Origin: Sulfitobacter noctilucae
GTDB lineage: Bacteria > Pseudomonadota > Alphaproteobacteria > Rhodobacterales > Rhodobacteraceae
NCBI RefSeq assembly: GCF_000622365.1
Contig: NZ_JASC01000001.1
Location: 1-64,000 of the forward strand
Length of the DNA stretch: 64,000 nucleotides
Direction: 5' to 3'
The translations under genes were made by a program, and so were the position numbers. Of this stretch, positions 1-8,028 are shown one piece after another. The notes under the pieces were generated by a model. The model had not been told where the DNA came from and made no database searches. It saw only the letters and a program-made list of their open reading frames with translations. The stretch's first letter is position 1. Every line of letters starts with the position of its first letter.

Positions 1-267
1 CTCTAAAACCAGCTATAGATCGTAGACTTGGTAGGCCATTACCCCACCAACTATCTAATCTAACGCGGGCCAATCCTTCACCGATAAATCTTTCCCCCGA
101 AGGGCGTATATGGTATTACTCATCGTTTCCAATGGCTATTCCATAGTGAAGGGTATGTTCCCACGCGTTACTAACCCGTCCGCCGCTCACCCGAAGGTGC
201 GCTCGACTTGCATGTGTTAGGCCTGCCGCCAGCGTTCGTTCTGAGCCAGGATCAAACTCTCAAGTTG
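1..267 (-). rRNA. rrs: 16S ribosomal RNA, 5' part only
   Basis: Read on the minus strand this begins CAACTTGAGAGTTTGATCC, the conserved bacterial 16S start, and continues through the universal 27F priming region at about 241-262. Only the first 267 bases lie in the window; the gene runs off the left edge. The early variable region looks like a Roseobacter-group alphaproteobacterium, but this is a judgement from memory and not an alignment. The gene points out of the window, so the rest of the rrn operon lies to the left. Confidence 0.97.
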
Positions 268-1120
268 AAAAGATCTTACGATCTTATCCTTGACGTCGAA
301 CCTCTGCACATCGTCCATTAAGCCTTACTGAAACTTAATGAACAGTCTTTCTGTTTGTTGTGCTTAGGACTTCAAAGAAGTCGAAAGCCGTCCAAACAGT
401 GAAGCTGACACTCCATCATCGGCCGAAGCCTAAGAGCGCGATATACAGACGTTGATCCATCGAATGAACCAAACCGCCCACATATCTCTTCAGATATCAA
501 ATTTTCAAACAGCGTCGAGACAAATATGACCAGATGCGCCCTAACTAAAACGGCGCGCCCCGCCAAAATACCTCAGATTTTCTTCTCTTACCGTCCCGAC
601 CACCCCTTAGCGTCTGCTTCGTTGTGGCCCGTCTGGCGCCCCGTTGGAGCGTCTCTGCTCGTCCGGTAAGGGGGGTTCTACGGATAGTGACTGAGACCCG
701 CAACCCCTTTTTTCGGGAAATATGCACTTTTTGTAACGGAGGCATATTTTCTCGTGAAAACAGGGGTTTGCTTGGCATTTGCTTCGTAGAACGGCTCGAT
801 CGGGCAGGATTATTACTCTGACCTATGGTCAGCTCTTACGCGTGAATTACCAGATCTAGAGTTATCCACAGGCTTACCCCCAAGCGTTCCGGAGACTCGC
901 CCTGTTTGCGCCAACATTTCGGAGGTGAATCGGCCGGTTCACTCTCTATCCGTATCCGATACACGTGTGATTCCACCCTCGCTGGCCCTAAGAACCTTGG
1001 AAGCGGATAGGAATCCCTTCGCAAACTGCTCGATTCAGTGGCGGCCTCGCCGTTTCAGACGCCATTAGACCAGTGGTTCAGCCCAATTCCCTGTCAGACA
1101 GCGGGGAGCCATCCCGCTAC
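268..1120 (-). other. rRNA operon leader and upstream gene-free stretch
   Basis: No credible protein gene lies here; the short open frames lack family resemblance and good ribosome binding sites. The part next to the 16S gene should be the transcribed leader. It holds an inverted repeat with arms CATTAAG (316-322) and CTTAATG (334-340). Further upstream are a GTGAA-N8-TTCAC inverted repeat (925-942), a CTGACC-N3-GGTCAG inverted repeat (818-832) and a perfect DnaA-box sequence TTATCCACA (862-870). I could not place an rrn -35/-10 pair with confidence. Confidence 0.6.
497..513 (-). promoter_or_regulatory. boxA-like antitermination element of the rrn leader
   Basis: On the minus strand this reads GCTGTTTGAAAATTTGA, about 230 bases before the 16S start. 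It resembles the TGCTCTTTGA-type boxA that loads Nus factors in bacterial rRNA leaders, and similar text occurs in other Roseobacter leaders as far as I recall. A small hairpin, GATATC...GATATG, follows at 482-499. The assignment rests on position and resemblance only. Confidence 0.4.
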
Positions 1121-1125
1121 ATAAG

Positions 1126-1150
1126 CAAAAACCGCCCCGGAAGGCGGCTC
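1126..1150 (-). terminator. Rho-independent terminator after msrQ
   Basis: On the minus strand the stem AGCCGCC / GGCGGTT encloses a short loop and is followed by a T run. It lies about 30 bases after the msrQ stop codon and would end the msrPQ transcript before the rrn upstream region. Confidence 0.8.
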
Positions 1151-1180
1151 TCGTTTTCACACTCTCTATAACTGTCGCTG

Positions 1181-1792
1181 TTACCCCGTTACAGAAGCTC
1201 TTCTGTTCGGCTTACGAAGCCGTAAAGACAGTAGTCCCAAGATCACGGCCATATATAGGAGTGGCTCGAGCTGGATGCCTTTTACCAGCCATATGAAGTG
1301 AACTCCCCCTAGCAGAACCGCAGCATAGGTAAGCTTGTGCAGTTTGCGCCATCTTGGCCCGAGTTTGCGCACCGACCAGTTGTTCGAGGTCAGCGCCAGC
1401 GGCAGCAACAAAACGAACCCGGCCATCCCAATTGTAATGTAGGGACGTTTGATAATGTCCTCGACCACCCGTCCGAGCGTCTGCACATCCAGAAAGGCCC
1501 AGACCAGCAGATGCAGCGTCACATAGGTAAAGGCCAGAACACCAATAGTGCGGCGAAACTTGATCAGGTTCAGGCCGACGTATTGGCGCAGGGGCGTAAT
1601 GCACAGTCCAATGATCAAAAGCTGCAGCGCGATCTGTCCGTAATCATGTTCCAGCGGTTTCACCGGGTCGGGGCCAAGGCCCCCCGTCAGCGCGAGATAG
1701 AAGAAGTAAGGGGCAGGTAGGAGATAAAGTATATAGACAGCCCAGGTTGGTACCTTCCGGGCAAATCCGTTTATGCGATCTACAATACTCAT
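1181..1792 (-). CDS. msrQ: MsrQ, haem-binding membrane subunit of the MsrPQ methionine sulfoxide reductase
   Basis: A 203-residue membrane protein with about six hydrophobic segments, typical of the YedZ/MsrQ ferric-reductase-like family. MsrQ takes electrons from the respiratory chain and passes them to periplasmic MsrP, which repairs oxidised methionines in envelope proteins. Histidines inside hydrophobic segments (for example in VTLHLLVW and GVHFIWL) fit haem ligation. It follows msrP by about 20 bases on the same strand, the standard msrP-msrQ order. I chose the ATG at 1792; a GTG codon directly before it is also in frame. A strong terminator follows. Confidence 0.93.
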   Translation of the reverse strand: MSIVDRINGFARKVPTWAVYILYLLPAPYFFYLALTGGLGPDPVKPLEHDYGQIALQLLIIGLCITPLRQYVGLNLIKFRRTIGVLAFTYVTLHLLVWAFLDVQTLGRVVEDIIKRPYITIGMAGFVLLLPLALTSNNWSVRKLGPRWRKLHKLTYAAVLLGGVHFIWLVKGIQLEPLLYMAVILGLLSLRLRKPNRRASVTG

Positions 1793-1813
1793 CACTCTAT
1801 ACTACTGTCCGGT

Positions 1814-2719
1814 TCAGAAGTTTGCCTTGAGGTCCATACCTTTATAAAGGCTCGCCACCTCCTCTTCGTAGCCGTTGAACATCAGTGTGGGCTGGCGCTT
1901 GGCAAAAAGACCACCGCCCACCATCCGTTCGCTTGCCTGTGACCAGCGCGGATGGCTCACTTCGGGGTTCACATTACTATAGAACCCGTATTCGCGGGCA
2001 TTCGACTTGTTCCAGCTGGTCGGCGGCTCGCTGTCTGTGAGTGTGATCCGCACGACAGACTTGATGGATTTGAACCCGTACTTCCACGGCACAACCAACC
2101 GCATCGGGGCACCGTTCTGGTTCGGGATCGGTTTGCCATAGATACCTGTGGCCATAATTGTCAGCGGATGCATCGCCTCGTCCAGCCGAAGCCCTTCGAC
2201 ATAGGGCCAGTCCAGAACCGGGAAACGCACGCCGGGCATCTCGTCCGGACGCAGCGCCGTCTCGAACGCTACATATTTCGCGCCGTCCTGCACGCCTGCC
2301 ATTGCCAGCAGATCGGCAAGCTCGAACCCGTTCCACGGGATGACCATCGACCATGCCTCGACACAGCGGAACCGGTAGATGCGCTCTTCGAGCGTCATGG
2401 CATCCATAATGTCGGCCATTGCATAGTCACCGGGCTTATCGACAAGGCCATCAATCTTGACCGTCCACGGTGATGTGGTCAGCGAGCCCGCATTGGCGGC
2501 GGGATCTCCCTTGCCGGTGCCGAACTCGTAGTAGTTGTTGTATTGAGTAATGTCTTCGTAGGAATTCGGCTCCAGCGCCTCTTGCGCGCGGGCCATACCG
2601 CCAACACCAGCCAGACCGACACCCGCTGCAAGTCCGGCCATCAGCTGCCGCCGGTTCAGAAATGACGCCTCAGATGTGATATCCTGACGGGTCAAGGTGT
2701 TGGTCCAACGGTGTGCCAT
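1814..2719 (-). CDS. msrP: MsrP, periplasmic molybdopterin methionine sulfoxide reductase
   Basis: A 301-residue protein of the YedY/MsrP sulfite-oxidase-fold family. It reduces methionine sulfoxide in periplasmic proteins using electrons from MsrQ. The N terminus carries a twin-arginine signal ([12 protein letters not shown], arginines 23-24) for folded export with its molybdenum cofactor, ending near ARAQ. Cys119 in the YRFRCVEAW segment is the expected molybdenum ligand. The C-terminal part keeps family motifs such as [10 protein letters not shown] and [18 protein letters not shown] ribosome binding site precedes the ATG. It is the first gene of an msrP-msrQ operon. Confidence 0.95.
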   Translation of the reverse strand: MAHRWTNTLTRQDITSEASFLNRRQLMAGLAAGVGLAGVGGMARAQEALEPNSYEDITQYNNYYEFGTGKGDPAANAGSLTTSPWTVKIDGLVDKPGDYAMADIMDAMTLEERIYRFRCVEAWSMVIPWNGFELADLLAMAGVQDGAKYVAFETALRPDEMPGVRFPVLDWPYVEGLRLDEAMHPLTIMATGIYGKPIPNQNGAPMRLVVPWKYGFKSIKSVVRITLTDSEPPTSWNKSNAREYGFYSNVNPEVSHPRWSQASERMVGGGLFAKRQPTLMFNGYEEEVASLYKGMDLKANF

Positions 2720-3054
2720 GCGGTCTCTCCATACTCTACTATATGCAACAGGTAGGGCGTGGCCGTGGCTAACCCAAATCCTTTCGCGATCATTTCAGCC
2801 ATCACACCGAAATGTCAGGCGGTGAAACGCACCGAAAACCACCAAAATTCCCCTCGGTTCCATCACGGAATCCATTGCGTTTTTCACATTGTTTTGAGTG
2901 GTCATTGGAAGGCCCCAACGCTTAGGCAGGGCACCCTATTTATCAACGCGCAAGATGGCCGCACCGACGGAAAATCTCACGGGAACGATGCTCCGCCAAG
3001 CGCGTATGGTCTGCGATGCCACGACGGCATGGACCAAGACTTGAGGAGAACACT
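2720..3054. other. Divergent intergenic region between msrP and the fasciclin gene
   Basis: This 335-base stretch separates two divergent genes, so it must carry both promoters. Near msrP (minus strand) the hexamer TATAGT lies about 15 bases before the GGAGAG ribosome binding site. Near the fasciclin gene a GGAAC-N16-CGTA pair is present and listed separately. An open frame from 2759 to 3082 on the plus strand has no family resemblance and is treated as noise. Confidence 0.6.
2982..3006 (+). promoter_or_regulatory. Candidate ECF-sigma-type promoter of the fasciclin gene
   Basis: GGAAC at 2982-2986 is followed after exactly 16 bases by CGTA at 3003-3006, close to the GGAAC-N16/17-CGT pattern used by many extracytoplasmic-function sigma factors. 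It sits about 50 bases before the fasciclin start codon, the right place for a promoter. No sigma factor gene is in the window. Confidence 0.4.
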
Positions 3055-3534
3055 ATGTTTCGTAGAACTGTACTCGCACTGACTGCTTCCGCCGCGCTGA
3101 TGGGCACCACCGCATTTGCGGATGGCCACAGCAAAGATATCGTCGATACGGCCGCCGGTGCCGGAAACTTCACTACATTGCTGGCCGCCGCTGAAGCCGC
3201 CGGTCTGGTGGAGAAGCTGAAAAGCGAAGGGCCCTTTACTGTATTCGCGCCAACCGACGAAGCATTCGCCGCTTTGCCCGAAGGCACAGTCGAAGATTTG
3301 CTGAAGCCAGAGAACAAAGAAGCGCTGGCCGGTATCCTGACATATCACGTGGTCGCGGGCAAAGTGATGTCCACCGACCTTACCGACGATATGCAAGCTG
3401 AAACTGTGCAAGGTACCACTGTGATGATCGACCTTGATGATGGCGTGATGGTGGATGATGCCAATGTGACGACAGCGGATATCGAAGCATCCAACGGCGT
3501 GATCCACGTGATCGACAAAGTGATCATGCCCTAA
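3055..3534 (+). CDS. Secreted fasciclin (FAS1) domain protein
   Basis: A 159-residue protein with a Sec signal peptide (residues 1-22, ending TAFA) followed by one FAS1 domain. FAS1 hallmarks are visible: [15 protein letters not shown] near residues 61-75, the LTYHVV box near residues 98-103, and the closing [16 protein letters not shown]1 proteins are extracytoplasmic and usually adhesive or stress-linked; the precise role is unknown. The ATG at 3055 has a GAGGAG ribosome binding site 6 bases upstream; the longer in-frame start at 3016 would destroy the signal peptide. Flanked by a candidate ECF promoter and a strong terminator, so probably a single-gene unit. Confidence 0.92.
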   Translation: MFRRTVLALTASAALMGTTAFADGHSKDIVDTAAGAGNFTTLLAAAEAAGLVEKLKSEGPFTVFAPTDEAFAALPEGTVEDLLKPENKEALAGILTYHVVAGKVMSTDLTDDMQAETVQGTTVMIDLDDGVMVDDANVTTADIEASNGVIHVIDKVIMP

Positions 3535-3576
3535 GCGATGACAGACCCCATCTCGATGTGGGTTATTTAAAAAAGA

Positions 3577-3605
3577 GCCTGTCAACAGATGTTGGCGGGC
3601 TTTTC
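3577..3605 (+). terminator. Rho-independent terminator after the fasciclin gene
   Basis: GCCTGTCAACA pairs with TGTTGGCGGGC across a tiny loop, allowing G-T pairs, and is followed by TTTTCT. It lies about 45 bases after the stop codon. Confidence 0.75.
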
Positions 3606-3694
3606 TGTCTCAAGAACCGGAGAGTGCCGTGCGCTTGTGCGCGTCCTATGTGGATTGGATCAGACGCGCATCAACAAAACGTTTCAGCTTGGAT

Positions 3695-3991
3695 CTACTT
3701 CACGCGCTCTCGCATCGGATCGTGCTCCGTCAACCGGATCAAATCGGCATAGGTCAGCTTGCCCGCCTTCACATCTTCGAATTCAGCTTCGGTAATTTCA
3801 TAGGTGTCCGTGCCCCCGCCCTGACGTGCCGCAAGAAATGAAAAGGAGCAGGTCCCGTCAGAATCTCGCCTGACGTTCCAGAACTCTTCCTGCCACAGAT
3901 CGTGAGAGTGAATAATGGGGCGAGGGTTTGCCCGGTACTTCTGGACCTGTTTATGAGGTCTGGCTGTCTCTTTACCCACGTTATCTCCCAT
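3695..3991 (-). CDS. Hypothetical 98-residue protein
   Basis: An open frame with ordinary soluble-protein composition, no signal peptide and no membrane segment. The middle and C-terminal part (residues about 50-98, including TDTYEITEAEFEDVKAG) is acidic and helix-prone and looks like a real fold, but I recognise no family. The ribosome binding site is weak (AAGAAAG). It stands alone between the convergent fasciclin terminator and the clpB terminator. The function is unknown. The frame is judged coding from composition and because no competing gene covers it. Confidence 0.6.
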   Translation of the reverse strand: MGDNVGKETARPHKQVQKYRANPRPIIHSHDLWQEEFWNVRRDSDGTCSFSFLAARQGGGTDTYEITEAEFEDVKAGKLTYADLIRLTEHDPMRERVK

Positions 3992-4078
3992 AGAAGCAGT
4001 CTTTCTTGTATGATGTCGATCTATTTGCTGGCAATCATAGAAGACGCTGACGTGGTGCGTCCATTACAGAACCCGAAA

Positions 4079-4110
4079 ACAAAAAAGGCCGGCGCATCGC
4101 ACCGGCCTTT
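4079..4110 (-). terminator. Rho-independent terminator after clpB
   Basis: The minus strand reads AAGGCCGG, a 9-base loop, CCGGCC and then a run of six T. It sits about 25 bases after the clpB stop codon. Confidence 0.88.
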
Positions 4111-4133
4111 CTCTATATATCATTGTGCAGCGA

Positions 4134-6749
4134 TTAGTGCACCGTCGCATCATCCGGCTTGGGTCTGTTGCTGGCCGCAATGCGGTCGCCGATGATCAGA
4201 CCATCTGCGCCCGCCGTGACTTCGATTAGATCGCCGTCCCGGATATCGCCTGCCAGCAGCATCTCGGCCAAGGGGTCTTGCAACGCCCGCTGGATCACAC
4301 GCTTCAGCGGCCGCGCCCCGAACACCGGGTCATAGCCTTCATCTGCAAGCCAGACCTTAGCGGTCTCGTCCAGCGACAGGTCGATCTTGCGCCCCGCCAA
4401 CCGCTTCAACAAACGCGCCAGTTGGATTTCGACGATGCCGGTCATATCCTCGCGGGCCAGCCGGTCAAAGATGATCGTCTCGTCAAGACGGTTCAGGAAC
4501 TCGGGGCGGAAATGCGCGCGCACCGCGTCCATCACATCGCGCTTGGCACCTGCCATGTCACCACCGTCGGGCAGTTGGCTCAGCGCTTGCGCACCAAGGT
4601 TGGATGTCAGGATGATCAGCGTTTGCTTGAAATCCACTGTGCGCCCCTGACCGTCGGTCAGCACACCGTCATCAAGCACCTGCAACAGCACGTTGAACAC
4701 ATCCGGATGCGCCTTTTCGACCTCATCGAACAGCACTACCTGATAGGGCCTGCGCCGCACCGCTTCGGTCAACACACCGCCCTCGTCATAGCCGACATAG
4801 CCGGGAGGGGCACCGATCAAACGGGCCACGGCGTGTTTCTCCATGAACTCCGACATATCAATACGCACCATGGCGTTGTCGTCATCAAAGAGGAATTCGG
4901 CCACGGCTTTGGTCAGCTCGGTTTTACCCACGCCGGTTGGTCCCAGAAACAGGAACGATCCAAGCGGACGGTTCTCATCATTCAGACCCGCACGCGCACG
5001 GCGCACCGCATTGGCAACTGCCTTGACCGCAGCATTCTGGCCGATGACGCGGCCATGCAGTTGGTCTTCCATCCGCAACAGCTTATCCCGCTCGCCTTCC
5101 AGCATTTTCCCTGCGGGAATACCTGTCCAGCGTTCGACAACGCTTGCGATCTGATCAGGGCGCACAGCCTCTTCCACCATCATCCCGTCGTCACGGGATT
5201 CTGCGGCTTCAAGCTCTTTCTCCAACTGCGGAATGACGCCGTAAGACAGCTCACCCGCCTTGGCCAGATTGCCCTCTCGCTTGGCGATATCCAAAGAGGC
5301 GCGTGCTTGGTCCAGCTTTTCCTTGATGTCACGGGCACCGGCCAGCTTGTCCCGCTCGGCCTGCCATGCAGCGGTCATGCCGTCGGATTTCTCCTGCAAA
5401 TTGGCCAGATCTTTCTGCAAGGTCTCAAGCCGGTCCTTGGAGGCCTGATCGTCCTCCAGCTTCAGCGCCTGCTCCTCGATCTGCAACTGCAGGATTTGCC
5501 GGTCCAGCTGGTCCAGCTCTTCTGGCTTGCTGTCGACTTCCATGCGCAAACGCGAGGCGGCTTCGTCCATTAGGTCGATCGCCTTGTCCGGCAGAAAACG
5601 GTCGGTGATATAGCGGTGGCTCAACGTCGCCGCCGCGACCAGGGCAGAGTCGCTGATCCGCACACCGTGGTGCAGTTCATACTTTTCCTTGATGCCCCGC
5701 AGGATCGACACGGTATCTTCGACCGTCGGCTCTTGCACGATCACAGGTTGGAACCGCCGCGCAAGTGCCGCGTCTTTTTCGACGTATTTGCGGTATTCGT
5801 CCAAAGTGGTCGCGCCGATACAGTGCAATTCACCCCGTGCAAGTGCCGGTTTCAACAGGTTAGAGGCATCCATCGCCCCGTCTGCCTTGCCCGCACCAAC
5901 CAGCGTGTGCATTTCGTCAATGAAAAGGACAATCTCGCCCGCTGCTTCGGTGACTTCGGTCAATACGGCCTTCAGACGCTCTTCAAATTCACCGCGATAT
6001 TTCGCACCGGCGATCAGAGCACCCATATCGAGCGAAAGCAGACGCTTGTTGCGTAGGCTCTCGGGCACATCTCCGTCAACAATCCGCAGGGCCATGCCTT
6101 CGGCAATCGCGGTTTTACCCACGCCCGGTTCACCAATCAGAACAGGGTTGTTCTTGGTCCGGCGGCTCAGCACCTGCATGGCACGGCGGATTTCCTCGTC
6201 GCGTCCGATGATCGGATCGATCCGCCCCTCACGGGCGCGTTCGGTCAAATCAGTGCTGTACTTCTTCAACGCTTCATAGCCATTTTCGGCGCTGGCCGTA
6301 TCAGCCGTGCGCCCCTTGCGCACATCATTGATCGCGGCGTTCAGTCCCTGCGCTGTTACCTTTCCGGCATCCAGCGCGGTCTTGGCACCGGATTTCACCA
6401 TGCATAGCGCCATCAGGATACGCTCGACCGGAACAAAGCTGTCGCCCGCTTTCTTGGCGACCGCTTCCGCTTCGGCCAACACTTTGGTCGTCGCATTGTC
6501 CAAATAGACCTGCGCCGCGTCGCCTGTCACAACAGGCATCTTGCCCATCGACAAGGCCAACGCCTCACGCACGCTCTTGGCATCACCGCCTGCGGCGTTG
6601 ATCATATTGGTCGCAAGACCCTGATCATCGTCCAACAAAGCCTGCAAAATGTGTTCGGGGGTCAATCGTTGGTGGTTTTCGCGTGTTGCGATGGTCTGTG
6701 CCGCCTGGATAAAGCCGCGCGACCGCTCTGTGAACTTGCTCAAGTCCAT
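4134..6749 (-). CDS. clpB: ClpB protein disaggregase
   Basis: An 871-residue Hsp100 AAA+ ATPase that, with DnaK, rescues aggregated proteins in the cytoplasm after heat stress. In order: the N domain (residues 1-145), AAA-1 with Walker A GEPGVGKT, the coiled-coil middle domain typical of ClpB (about 405-525, rich in E, K, L and Q), and AAA-2 with Walker A GPTGVGKT and Walker [12 protein letters not shown]. The length is normal for the family. The start is the ATG at 6749 ([10 protein letters not shown]), preceded by GAGGAG; the open frame continues 17 codons upstream without reason. A heat-shock-like promoter lies about 80-105 bases upstream. Confidence 0.97.
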   Translation of the reverse strand: MDLSKFTERSRGFIQAAQTIATRENHQRLTPEHILQALLDDDQGLATNMINAAGGDAKSVREALALSMGKMPVVTGDAAQVYLDNATTKVLAEAEAVAKKAGDSFVPVERILMALCMVKSGAKTALDAGKVTAQGLNAAINDVRKGRTADTASAENGYEALKKYSTDLTERAREGRIDPIIGRDEEIRRAMQVLSRRTKNNPVLIGEPGVGKTAIAEGMALRIVDGDVPESLRNKRLLSLDMGALIAGAKYRGEFEERLKAVLTEVTEAAGEIVLFIDEMHTLVGAGKADGAMDASNLLKPALARGELHCIGATTLDEYRKYVEKDAALARRFQPVIVQEPTVEDTVSILRGIKEKYELHHGVRISDSALVAAATLSHRYITDRFLPDKAIDLMDEAASRLRMEVDSKPEELDQLDRQILQLQIEEQALKLEDDQASKDRLETLQKDLANLQEKSDGMTAAWQAERDKLAGARDIKEKLDQARASLDIAKREGNLAKAGELSYGVIPQLEKELEAAESRDDGMMVEEAVRPDQIASVVERWTGIPAGKMLEGERDKLLRMEDQLHGRVIGQNAAVKAVANAVRRARAGLNDENRPLGSFLFLGPTGVGKTELTKAVAEFLFDDDNAMVRIDMSEFMEKHAVARLIGAPPGYVGYDEGGVLTEAVRRRPYQVVLFDEVEKAHPDVFNVLLQVLDDGVLTDGQGRTVDFKQTLIILTSNLGAQALSQLPDGGDMAGAKRDVMDAVRAHFRPEFLNRLDETIIFDRLAREDMTGIVEIQLARLLKRLAGRKIDLSLDETAKVWLADEGYDPVFGARPLKRVIQRALQDPLAEMLLAGDIRDGDLIEVTAGADGLIIGDRIAASNRPKPDDATVH

Positions 6750-6824
6750 CTTACTCTCCTCTATAAAGCACCCGTAATGTCTGCGCCCGCTTTGCGGCAC
6801 GCCAAGGTTTGGGCCTCGGATTAG

Positions 6825-6853
6825 AAGTGGGTAAACATGTGGTTTGGTTCAAG
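6825..6853 (-). promoter_or_regulatory. Candidate RpoH (sigma-32) promoter of clpB
   Basis: On the minus strand CTTGAAC is followed after 15 bases by CCCACTT. This resembles the sigma-32 pattern CTTGAA-N13-15-CCCCAT. clpB is a standard RpoH target, which supports the reading. The transcription start would fall about 70 bases before the ATG. Confidence 0.4.
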
Positions 6854-6854
6854 A

Positions 6855-7133
6855 TAGGACCGCCTGAAAAGTGCACAAATCGCAGGCATCGCAAAGCGGT
6901 CGAAGCGCATCTTTGGGTACGTAATGAGGGCATTTGCCTGCAAACCACATAGCTTGTTCGCCAACATCAGCGCAATTTCTACGCGAAAGCGCAAAACCTA
7001 ACCAGCTTATAAATAAAGAAATTTTAAAGTTATCCACAAAATTTCTACAATTTGGAAACCCTTTGAGGGCTCAGCGCGTTTCTCCAGTACAAAATGCTCA
7101 CTAAGGCATACGAAATAATTTGAGGTTCTCGAC
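6855..7133. other. Intergenic region with AT-rich patch and DnaA box
   Basis: No protein gene is seen. The segment 7005-7060 is clearly more AT-rich than its surroundings and contains a perfect DnaA box TTATCCACA at 7030-7038. The region must also hold the promoter of the small gene at 7134. A single DnaA box is not evidence for an origin. Confidence 0.5.
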
Positions 7134-7448
7134 ATGTATACATGCCCCATTCAATTGGACGATGTCAGGTACAACGCAGCGACCCAAGCCTTCGAGGCGC
7201 TCGTTGTTGTTCATGACAATACAATCGTACGCCGCTACGCCTGCGAGATCACTGCACCCCTTGATTTTACATTCGAACAAGCCGCCGCCGGTTTAGCGAA
7301 ACAAGCGATCCGGCGCCATCAGCATCGGGGCGGACTGTTCAGCGAACCGAACAGCCACCGCCCCTCCCAACGCGCCGGACGTCGTATGTTCGATGCCGCG
7401 CAGTGGCTCGAAGCACTTGTGACGCGTCCGGACAGACACGCCGCATAA
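7134..7448 (+). CDS. Small conserved-looking protein, paralogue A of a tandem pair
   Basis: A 104-residue soluble protein without signal peptide. Its first 65 residues align by eye with the 85-residue protein encoded at 7685-7942: both share an N-A-T-x-x-FEAL-V-V block, an R-Y-x-C segment and a final A-K-Q-x-x-R-H stretch. Paralogue A carries an extra basic C-terminal tail of about 30 residues (SQRAGRRMFDAAQ and onward). The start ATG has GAGG 7-10 bases upstream. I recognise no family. The gene pair lies directly upstream of pyrF on the same strand, but strong hairpins separate the units. Confidence 0.75.
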   Translation: MYTCPIQLDDVRYNAATQAFEALVVVHDNTIVRRYACEITAPLDFTFEQAAAGLAKQAIRRHQHRGGLFSEPNSHRPSQRAGRRMFDAAQWLEALVTRPDRHAA

Positions 7449-7454
7449 CTTACA

Positions 7455-7545
7455 CCCGGTTCCCTACCGGGGCCTTTGTCGCCTTTGGTTTCGTCTGAAA
7501 CCGTGAGGTGCCTCAGCAGAGATCATGTACTGCCTGCAGATCTCT
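7455..7545 (+). other. Highly structured spacer between the two paralogues
   Basis: Four inverted repeats follow each other within 90 bases: CCCGGT/ACCGGG (7455-7471), GGTTTC/GAAACC (7487-7502), TGAG/CTCA (7504-7515) and AGAGATC-N14-GATCTCT (7518-7545). The terminator at 7551-7586 comes directly after. The array could be a 3' UTR, a processed small RNA, or a leader controlling the second paralogue at 7685. No known riboswitch class is recognised. Confidence 0.45.
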
Positions 7546-7550
7546 TCCTT

Positions 7551-7586
7551 GCCGGACACTCCCCTTGGGTTTGTCCGGCTTTTTTC
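7551..7586 (+). terminator. Rho-independent terminator
   Basis: GCCGGACA pairs perfectly with TGTCCGGC across a 13-base loop and is followed by seven T. It ends the transcript of the first paralogue or of the structured RNA before it, 100 bases ahead of the second paralogue. Confidence 0.88.
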
Positions 7587-7684
7587 TGACGCGATCCCGC
7601 TGTTATTCCCCTTTTTGAACCTGCCAGCCGCATTCTACATTACCGTTAAGGCCCAACAAAGGGTCAGGCACCGGAGGCGTACAA

Positions 7685-7942
7685 ATGCAGATCAAACCTA
7701 TTTCACCAGAGCAGATAACCTTTAACCCCGCGACAGAGATGTTCGAAGCACTTGTGACGGTCAAAACCGCACAGGGCACGTTCCGTTATCCCTGTGCTGT
7801 CGCAGGCACAATCACCACCCCGCCTATGAGCGCGGCGTTTAAACTGGTCCAGCAGGCCAAACAGCGACACCGCGACGGCAACGATCTTTGTGCAGGCCAG
7901 ATGCACCCTTCTCCCTCGAAGGACATGCAGCGCGCCGCGTAA
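7685..7942 (+). CDS. Small conserved-looking protein, paralogue B of a tandem pair
   Basis: An 85-residue protein with a GGAGG ribosome binding site 7 bases before the ATG. Residues 13-62 match the 104-residue protein at 7134-7448: NPATEMFEALVTVKT against YNAATQAFEALVVVHD, then RYPCAVAG against RYACEITA, then a shared helix ending in KQRHR. The two cysteines flanking the conserved core are not both retained, although the Cys of the RYxC segment is. No family is recognised and no domain is assigned. The divergence suggests an old duplication. It is followed by a GC-rich hairpin and pyrF. Confidence 0.75.
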   Translation: MQIKPISPEQITFNPATEMFEALVTVKTAQGTFRYPCAVAGTITTPPMSAAFKLVQQAKQRHRDGNDLCAGQMHPSPSKDMQRAA

Positions 7943-7947
7943 AGCAC

Positions 7948-7987
7948 GAGGGGCAGCCGCGCGGCACTTGACCCGCGCGGCCCCCTC
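7948..7987 (+). other. Strong GC hairpin between paralogue B and pyrF
   Basis: GAGGGG (7948-7953) pairs with CCCCTC (7982-7987), and after a CA bulge GCCGCGCGG (7956-7964) pairs with CCGCGCGGC (7973-7981), giving 15 base pairs around an 8-base loop. No T run follows, so it is not a classical terminator. It may stabilise the upstream mRNA 3' end or mark a processing point. Confidence 0.55.
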
Positions 7988-8028
7988 AGGCAGTCCATCG
8001 GCAAATGTCTTGAACCGGTGGAGCCCCC

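Noticed and set aside
836-1024. 62-residue minus-strand open frame upstream of the rrn operon
   Set aside because: No ribosome binding site, no homology signal, and it contains the DnaA box and inverted repeats; the region is more likely regulatory.
2759-3082. 107-residue plus-strand open frame in the msrP-fasciclin gap
   Set aside because: It overlaps the fasciclin start and the candidate promoter, and has low-complexity composition with no ribosome binding site.
4278-5573. 431-residue open frame on the plus strand inside clpB
   Set aside because: It is the antisense of a clear ClpB gene; the composition is His/Gln/Arg-rich, as expected from GC-rich antisense frames, and no ribosome binding site or family resemblance is seen.
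7005-7060. AT-rich patch with a DnaA box as a possible replication origin
   Set aside because: Only one box is present, with no box cluster, no dnaA/parAB/gid genes and no iterons nearby.
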